Positions 57,290 to 64,000 of a stretch of DNA of 64,000 nt are shown in pieces. Position 1 is the first letter of the stretch. Each line of letters begins with the position of its first letter. Below the pieces are notes generated by a model. It had not been told where the DNA came from and ran no database searches. It saw only the letters and a list, made by a program, of their open reading frames with translations. The DNA lies in assembly GCA_947034885.2 (NCBI GenBank), contig OX344750.2:34768821-34832820 (forward strand), read 5' to 3'. The position numbers and the translations under genes were made by a program. Source of the stretch: Thuidium tamariscinum (Eukaryota; Streptophyta; Bryopsida; Hypnales; Thuidiaceae).

Positions 57290-57430
57290 ATTGGCTTAGA
57301 GTTAGGAAACACTTAGGGGATAGTATAGTTGGAGTTAGAAAACACTTAGGGGATAGTATAGTGGAGTTAGAAAACACTTAGGGGGTAGTATAGTTAGAAT
57401 TAAAGAATACTTAGGAGATAGCATAGTTTG
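57290..57430 (+). repeat. 33-bp tandem repeat x4
   Basis: CACTTAGGGGATAGTATAG-type units start at 57310, 57343, 57375 and 57408 (spacing 32-33 bp), diverging in the last unit. Confidence 0.85.
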
Positions 57431-57819
57431 GAAAAGCAAAACCCAATCAAAAGGGTAGCTCGGGGAAGTAGTCTAGAGGATAGTAGAAGTACAAGATAGC
57501 CTAGGAAAGAAGCCTATTTGTAAAACCACCTGGAAGGGGATAATTAAAAGAAGCGGAACCAGGGTCCAATCGAAGTCGAAGGATGGCTATGGTGGACATG
57601 GCGTGGGGTGTGGCGGAACGAGAAGAGGCAGCCACGTACACGCTAGAGGTGGGCTTCTAAACCTTAACTCAAATCTTTCTCTCCTTTGTACAATTAATTA
57701 GAACAAGCAAGCGGTTAGAATTGAAGCCCTTGAACCAATTACAATTAGGAACCCGTGATTAGCAATTTTGGAATGAAGCAAAGGAACAATCACAAGCTAA
57801 AAGGGACAAGTGGAAGGAA

Positions 57820-58115
57820 GTAAAATACGTAGAGTAGAATTATCCAACTCCAAATACATAGAGTAGAATTATCCAATCCCAAATACGTAGAGTAGAATTA
57901 TCCAATTCCAATTACGTAGAGTAGAATAGACCAATCCAAATTATGTAGAGTAGACTAAAACAAAGACAAATACGTAGAGTAGAGTAATCCAATCCAAAAT
58001 GCGTATAGTAGAATAAACCAATCCAAATACGTAGAGTAGAATTAGCCCAACCCCGAGTACGTAGACTCGATTAATCAAACCCACAATGCATAAAGTAGTG
58101 TAGGAAAAAACCACG
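57820..58115 (+). repeat. 29-bp tandem repeat x10 with TACGTA cores
   Basis: ACGTAGAGTAGAATTA units begin at 57827, 57856, 57885, 57914, 57943, 57972, 58001, 58029, 58059 and 58088: a period of 28-30 bp. Most contain TACGTA, an ACGT-core palindrome. Confidence 0.9.
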
Positions 58116-58390
58116 AGTAAGATAGGAACAAAACACACATTAGGATAGGTAGGCTAGTAAAGAAGATCCATTGCTTGAAAGGCACAATGGATTGATGCTT
58201 AGACACCCATAGGCAGTAGAATCATTAGGACCAAAGCCTAGTTATGATCGCTTGATTCCAAGGGTGGGAATAAAGCGCCCACAAATGTCAATAGGGGAAA
58301 AAATTGTCAAAGTAAAAATAAATGCTTTTGATGGATCTCTCCGGCACCCCTTAGTATCCCTCCACAGAGTCTATATTTTCTCTAATGTCA
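58116..58390. other. Mixed-composition DNA with an E-like fragment, no gene seen
   Basis: CACCCCTTAGTATCCCTCCA near 58347 recalls the conserved block near the right end of E1 (14950). No other features. Confidence 0.3.
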
Positions 58391-58394
58391 AAAA

Positions 58395-59120
58395 AGACCA
58401 CTCCTATTTCATATCATGATTAAAGTAACAATGTTGTCTTTGGCAATAACTTTTGATGCATGAATCCTATAAGTTTGATTTTTTTATTATTAGAGATGCC
58501 TAACTTGATGTTAATCAAATCCCTTATTTTTTGAATTTTTTTAAAATTAATTTTATAATTAATTTTTAATTTAGATAATTTGTCACAATTAGAAGTTTAA
58601 GAGTTTTTACTACATTAACTAGGAGTATTCAAATTTAATGATCTAGAGCTCAAAATTTCATGGTCTGTTTGCATAGTAGGGAATCATGTATCTACCAAAG
58701 GAAATTTGAAAATTTATTATTTTATGTCCTCCGCATGAGTACAAACAACACTTTCATTGGACACAATTTTTGAACATTGAAGATGGTTTTTAGATAATTC
58801 TTTTGGTGAAATCTAGTCATCAATCAACTTTTTCCAAATGGATAATTTTTATTTTCTCAAAAAGTTTTTTTTTCTATTTTTTACAAATAAAAATGTCAAA
58901 GTGCCTATTTTCATGAGATTTTGCACTTTTCTAGTTCACCCACCTAGAGAATTTTCCTACACTTTTCCTTCTTAGGATATCTTCTTCTTAAAGAAATATA
59001 CATTAAGCATATTTTTCATATTTTTCAAAATTGTTTTACTATTTTTAAAGTACTCCCAAAAAATCATGAGTACCAAGGCTAAAGTGTACAAAAACTAGTT
59101 GGTCTTTCTTGAAGTCACCC
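58395..59120 (+). mobile_element. Probable decayed family C element
   Basis: The right end TTTCTTGAAGTCACCC is a degraded C terminus, and the preceding 80 bp (CATATTTTTCAAAATTGTTT; AAAAAATCATGAGTACCA) match the C copy ending at 17895. The left end is not recognisable. The implied length of about 725 bp fits the family. Confidence 0.4.
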
Positions 59121-61265
59121 AAATATACCATTTAGGATTATACAAAGTATATTGTAATTGTTTGTATGACTTTCTATTATGATGTATTTTTAATGAACAT
59201 AGGGTATAATAAATTAGCACCAAAATTTTTTTAACTAAAAGATAGGGTATATGAAATAGGCATCCTTTAGAAGTTACGGTAAATTAAGCCCCCGTAGAAA
59301 ACCTGAAAATCACCTACATAGCCCCTAGATAATAGGGTCTTGTTCTCACGTGATCAATGAACTTCCCGGATAGTGCACCCCCAGAGAATTTAGAAAAAAC
59401 AATTGAAAAATATACACTCACCTTTGATTTTCATTCTTTAAAAATTGTTAAGTAGAAACAAATACAAGATAGGGGAAAAAACTAATTTGTCAATACTTCT
59501 AAAATAGAATTGAAACATATAAATTTTTGCATCTAGATTGTATTAGTAAAAGCAACTAAATTCTGTAGGAATTTTATTTCTTATTGTGAAAATTAAGTTC
59601 AAAAATGATTTTTACAAGTTTTTTTTTTAAAACATGCATTAATTTTTGGAAAATCAAGATTACTATTAAAAAAACAAAGTCTTGAAGATTTTATTTTCAT
59701 TTTTTGTGATTTTTTCATTTCTAAATTGATAATCTTTCAACCAACTTGCTAATTTGAGCTACAAAATAGGATGTAAAAAGGCCACCATGCAATATGGTAA
59801 ATTCCATTTGGATCTTAGGATGGCAAAATTTATGCTTGAGTACCATTTGGAATGTAAATGATAATTCTAGAAAGGTAGTGTGTCTTTTTATCCTTAAAAA
59901 TATTTTAAAAATTGAAATAAAATTGGGACCATATGAGCCTACTCAAAATTCACTTTGATCTCTATAGGGAGAACCCAACGGGGTCACTTAGAAAATTGTA
60001 TTAGGTATGGTGTGATCAAAGTTATAATGGGTTTAATTCTTTGAACAAAAAAATTTGAATCTTTTTTGAAATAATATAAGGTGCTAAAATATATTAAAAA
60101 TGTATTATAGCTAAGATATAGTCCCCAATAATACATCCTATCTTATTTTATTTTTAATCTAAAATATCCTTCATATAAGCTTGGTATAATGTATATATAT
60201 AATATAGGTGGGTATAAGATACAAGTAGGGGCATGCTACAGCTGGTTGAAAATTATAGTTGTGGGTATCCGAACTCCGAAGGGTAGATGAATGGTTTCAA
60301 GTGTCTTGGGATGAATGGAATGTGTGCTATGGCAAATTTAAGTGACTATACTAGCAGGTGTAGATTGGCATGCTTATGATTTGATTTGGGGTCACATCTA
60401 GTGAGCATTGAATGGTGAATTTTGAAATATATGTAAGCGTAGACAACTTTTCCTTCTTTTTCCAAGTTAGTTTCAGTGCATGCAAATTTTGTCACCATTT
60501 TTTGGTGATTGTTTGTTGTCTTGGTAGTATAGGTCCAGCAATGCCAATATCTAAGCAGGTTGAACCGAAATTGTAGAATTGGTTTGAATAGACTCTCATT
60601 TCATAAGAGTTGCCATTTTTTTTGGAGGGGACATTCCCATTTTCTTTTGATTCTCATTTTTTTGGGTGTTCCATGTGTTTCTCAGCACAATGGAATACAA
60701 AATCATTGTTTTGTACTTGCACCATTTTCATTGTTGCTTTAGATTGAGATGTTAGAACTCATTCTCAGCTCATTTCATTTCATTTGCAATTTACAGTACT
60801 GTAACTTGTATGTACATTCTTCTTCTTTGTGCACAAGACAACTTCACAACTTTAAATCTTGTTTTGAGTACCCTTCTGTGGAAATTCTCCTTGAATTTTT
60901 TTAGTTTAATAAAAAAATATTGAATGGTAGAAGATTAGGTGGAATTCTAATAGTTGGACTTGTGAATTCAATAAATTCTATGCTAAACCTCCACATATGG
61001 ATTTTGAACCTACTTAAGTCCATTTCAATACATTGTCTTCTATTGAAAATAATATATTTATAATGAAGATAGGGTGTGAAAAAATTGCCTCTCTTTTGAA
61101 TTCAAAGTAAGTGTATGGTCCTAAAAAAATGCTAAATTAAAAAACAGCTAATGATAGGGTGTGTTTAATCGGTCCCCTCCATCAAAATACACCCCCTAAA
61201 AATATCCCTTGTTCACACGTGATATATGAACACCTTGAATAGTGAACTCCCCAAGAGGGAGAATG
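59121..61265. other. AT-rich DNA with no gene seen
   Basis: No coding or repeat ends recognised. The short frame at 60560-60742 is unremarkable. Confidence 0.4.
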
Positions 61266-61466
61266 GGACTTGAAAACCCCCTAAAGAACCAACCAACTAA
61301 ATTTAGCATCATAGCAATTTTAGATAAGTACATGTGATTGGAGGTTAGCATGTTTTGCACCCAAATTTTAATAGAAGTATGAACAAGGAATATCTTTCAT
61401 GTGCACTAAAAATTAGGGCATTTTGAAATATGGATTAAAAATTATGGCCTAATATTTTTTTTTTGG

Positions 61467-62915
61467 CAGGGTTGCTATTTTGTGAGCATGTGAGCGTGAG
61501 CTTGTGAGCTTGTGAGCTTGCGAGCCTACACAATTTTTTGAAGATTCCATCTAAAACTTTTGGCCAAATTTGATAAACCTTGATAAATTTTAGTGCCTAT
61601 TACCGTGGAACTATTATTGTGGACCTATTACCATGGTCCCTTGAATAACTTTGTTTTACCATTTATTGTACTTTGCTAGATTTTATGAAGAAAAAAAATT
61701 AGTGACTAATTATAAGTTCTTTGAAATCAAATGAGGTTATTTCACAAATTTAGATTTTTGTGAATATTCTCCTTAGTCTTGTTTCTTAGTACCTTGGCAC
61801 CGAGGGGAGTCCCACAGCCTTGACTAAAAAAAAATTCTTTCCCCCCCCCCTGCAATTGTAGAACTCCCCTCGGCCAACAAAAAAAAAAAACTTTTTTTTT
61901 TTGTCTTGCAATAATAATTTCATCAAAGCCGTGGGACTCCTCTCAGTGCCGAGGGGTACTAAGAAGCAAGACCAAGGAAAGTGTTCACAAAAATCTAGCA
62001 AAGCTTGACAAGTATTGTTTCAAGAGGATAAATAAACAACCATTGGATCAAGAAAGAAGAAATTAATCCCTTCATTGGATGAACAAGAAGATAATGAGTC
62101 AACTAATCAATAATCTTGTATAACGAAGTTCATTCTTTACAAAAGTAATCCCTATCAATCAAATATTTTTTTTAAATCTTAACAAGTTCCATTATTGATA
62201 CATTAAGACAAAACTGTAGGTGCCTACATTGGCCTTTGAGAAGACCTACGCTACTATAAGATACTCATGAACAAAATGAAATTTGGTGCAACTAAGATCT
62301 TTCCATATATAATGAAACCACACAAACAAAAAGAATTCTAAAATTTAAACAAGTCAATTGACTTAAAAATGAAGAGGGAATAGTTGATGCCCTCCTATTG
62401 GCCTTGAAAAGACTTATAATGCTACAAGACATGATCAACCAAAATAAAATTTAGTGTAGCAAAGATTTTTATCAACAAATTTTCTTTCTAAAATCTAAAC
62501 AATTGTAATAATAATACATCTATAAAAATCATTAGTACCTTTCCCTAGGCCTCAAAAAGATCTACATTATTATAGGATAATGATCAACCAATACTTTATA
62601 TTAACTTAATTCCATCTTTATTCATCTTTCATATCAATTGAGTTCTTCATTTTTGTAATGTATATTTTTAAGTAAGATTGAAAATTAGAATCTTTATCCA
62701 ATTTGAACATAACCACGGTAATAGATCCACGGTAATAGGTCTACAAAAATAGGTACTAAAATTGATTAGAAATAAAAAATTTTGATTCAAATTTTAAGAT
62801 GGAATCAATTTTAATGAATGAAATTAAGTTTTATAATGCTTCTTCAAATTTTTAAGCTCTGTGCTTACAGAATCCCTTCTCTACACTCACAAGCTCACAG
62901 AATAGCACCGCTAAT
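61467..62915 (+). mobile_element. hAT-like element (family F), 1.45 kb
   Basis: CAGGGTTGCTATTTTGTGAG and the complement of the right end, TAGCGGTGCTATTCTGTGAG, form a TIR; CAGGG is a hAT-type start. TTTTTTGG lies directly on both sides (61459-61466 and 62916-62923), an 8-bp duplication. Subterminal GTGAGCTTGTGAG repeats follow the left end. The interior is AT-rich, has ATTACCGTGG/CCACGGTAAT inverted words and carries a foldback; no transposase is visible. Confidence 0.7.
61751..61997. mobile_element. Foldback MITE inside the hAT-like element
   Basis: Arms of about 72 bp (from TAGATTTTTGTGAA through TTCTTAGTACC to GAGGGGAGTCCCAC, and its complement from GTGGGACTCCTCTC to TTCACAAAAATCTA) flank about 106 bp holding A-, C- and T-homopolymer runs. 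Superfamily unknown. Confidence 0.7.
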
Positions 62916-63886
62916 TTTTTTGGTAACTAGGTATTGTGGGTAGTTTAGCCAAATATATATAAATAAATAAATTCAAAAACAAAAATTTGAAATTAATTTC
63001 CTAGATTTATATATACATGAAAAGCTTTGAATCATTTCATTTTGATCAATGAGTCAAAAGTTATGAGTTTTTTTTGTTTGCAAGTAGTTATCAATTCCAT
63101 GCTCTAAAATAAAATTTGAAGTTCTTTATTTTATTCAATTTTCAATATTTTTGAAAAAAAAATCATAAGATGTCAATTGTTAATTAAAACATTGCAACCA
63201 TCGGAATTGTCAATTCTAAGTTCTGTAACTAAATTCTTAACAGTTTAGTGTTTTGTATCATTCTCTACTTCTTTCTACTTAATATTTTTTTCCAATATGT
63301 TGTCTAGTTTCAAATGATGTGAAAATTTTCAAGCATGTAGCAAACTTTCCTTGAAGAACAAATCCAAAGAAGCACCACCATTTTGGACGTTTTTAAATAC
63401 AAATGTGAGCTTGTGAAGTGCAGTTGCCCATTTTTTCATAGGGCCAAAAGAAAGATTTTTTAAATTCAAAATCTCATATCTTGCAATTTGCATGGTGTAA
63501 ATTTATGAAATTTTCAAGTCAACATACTACAAGATCCAATAGTTACATTTTTTTTCCCTAAAATTTGATACTTGTATTAAAAATGGCAGTTTTAGAACAT
63601 TTTTCGTAACAATATAATCAAGGAACTTAAGAGGTAACTAATGTGACTAGTGTTTTGATACTATGATTATGAATATTATTCTTTTGTATGTAGTAGAATA
63701 ATTTTTTCAAATTCTACCGTAGGAAACATATATAATTAGTTTGATTTATTGTTGACATACCTTTATTTTCAGCCTTAATAGATATTATGAAGTTGTATAT
63801 TGATAATGGGTGATAAGAAATTCCGTAAGTTTAAACAATATAAATGACCATCTTCTTGATTTTTTCCACCTCTAAATACTTCATTA

Positions 63887-64000
63887 TACTACAAGAAATC
63901 AACACAAGATGTACTAATTTGTATTGATTGTGAAAAAAATTACAATTAAAAATTTATTCTTTGAAATTTGTTCATAACTTTTGATTGAAGACTCAAAGTG
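63887..64000 (+). mobile_element. CACTA-like terminus running off the window
   Basis: TACTACAAGAAATCAACAC resembles a CACTA left end with C changed to T. It leads into TTCATAACTTTTGATTGAAG, a motif of the foldback interiors at 39.0 and 52.0 kb. The other end would lie beyond the window. Confidence 0.35.

Larger units (their letters stand above)
61270..63635 (+). mobile_element. Family A element, split by a hAT-like insertion
   Basis: A decayed left end (ACCCCCTAAAGAACCAACCA) and right end (ACTTAAGAGGTAA) enclose A interior up to 61466 (AAAAATTATGGCCTAATA) and again from about 62916 (TAGGTATTGTGGGTAGTTTAGCC; AATGAGTCAAAAGTTATGAG; CATCTTGCAATTTGCATGG-like words). About 0.9 kb remains without the insert. 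Confidence 0.7.

Noticed and set aside
57125-57316. Gly/Trp-rich open frame through the G-rich array
   Set aside because: It is a by-product of the tandem G-rich repeat.
57941-58138. Hydrophobic minus-strand frame that looks membrane-spanning
   Set aside because: It is the translation of the 29-bp minisatellite (a period of 29 cycles through the frames), not a gene.

Overview
The window is very A+T-rich plant nuclear DNA (by eye about 30% G+C) with one clear intact protein gene. That gene, at 25.8-27.0 kb, is a two-exon B-class GATA transcription factor with a C-X2-C-X18-C-X2-C finger and a C-terminal LLM motif, a combination known from land plants. It lies in a sharply bounded G+C- and CpG-rich island (about 24.7-28.1 kb). 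Such a GC-rich, compact gene in an AT-rich repeat landscape would fit a non-flowering land plant, but the sequence does not fix the species.

Nearly everything else is repeats, most of them short non-autonomous DNA elements with terminal inverted repeats (TIRs). I separated these families by reading their ends: (A) elements of about 0.9 kb bounded by TTAA+CCC(C)T...AGGGG+TTAA, plus relatives with other termini of the same type; (C) elements of about 0.73 kb starting GGGTGATTGCAAGAAACACT; (D) elements of about 0.3 kb starting TTAGG..GATTTGAGG; (E) large elements starting TGTGAGCCCC, 6 kb and about 11.8 kb long with their insertions; CACTA-ended elements; hAT-like elements (F); a Mutator-like MITE; Stowaway-like MITEs; and several foldbacks. 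Many are nested, and some insertions can be dated relative to each other.

Layout: 0-5.7 kb holds LTR-like repetitive DNA, a broken coiled-coil gene on the minus strand (2.4-3.8 kb) and a decayed A copy. 5.9-7.7 kb is an A element inside an A element. 8.7-9.3 kb is a Stowaway-like element. 9.6-15.6 kb is E1, carrying nested D and A copies. 15.6-20.7 kb is a run of A-type and C elements. 21.5-23.5 kb is a C element holding a long hairpin built from 177-bp units. 24.7-28.1 kb is the GATA island. 28-43 kb is AT-rich DNA with MITEs, a small GC-rich patch with E2F-like sites (32.3-33.0 kb) and a Mutator-like MITE (40.3 kb). 43.0-54.8 kb is E2, interrupted by an A copy and by CACTA-ended DNA with a 1-kb palindrome. 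55.2-56.1 kb is an A copy nearly identical to the one at 19.7 kb. 56.1-58.1 kb is a GC-rich block of minisatellites with G-quadruplex potential. 61.3-63.6 kb is a three-level nest (A, hAT-like, foldback).

No transposase, reverse transcriptase, rRNA, tRNA or CRISPR array could be supported. The repeats are therefore non-autonomous or decayed. The only gene with an evident cellular role is the GATA factor.
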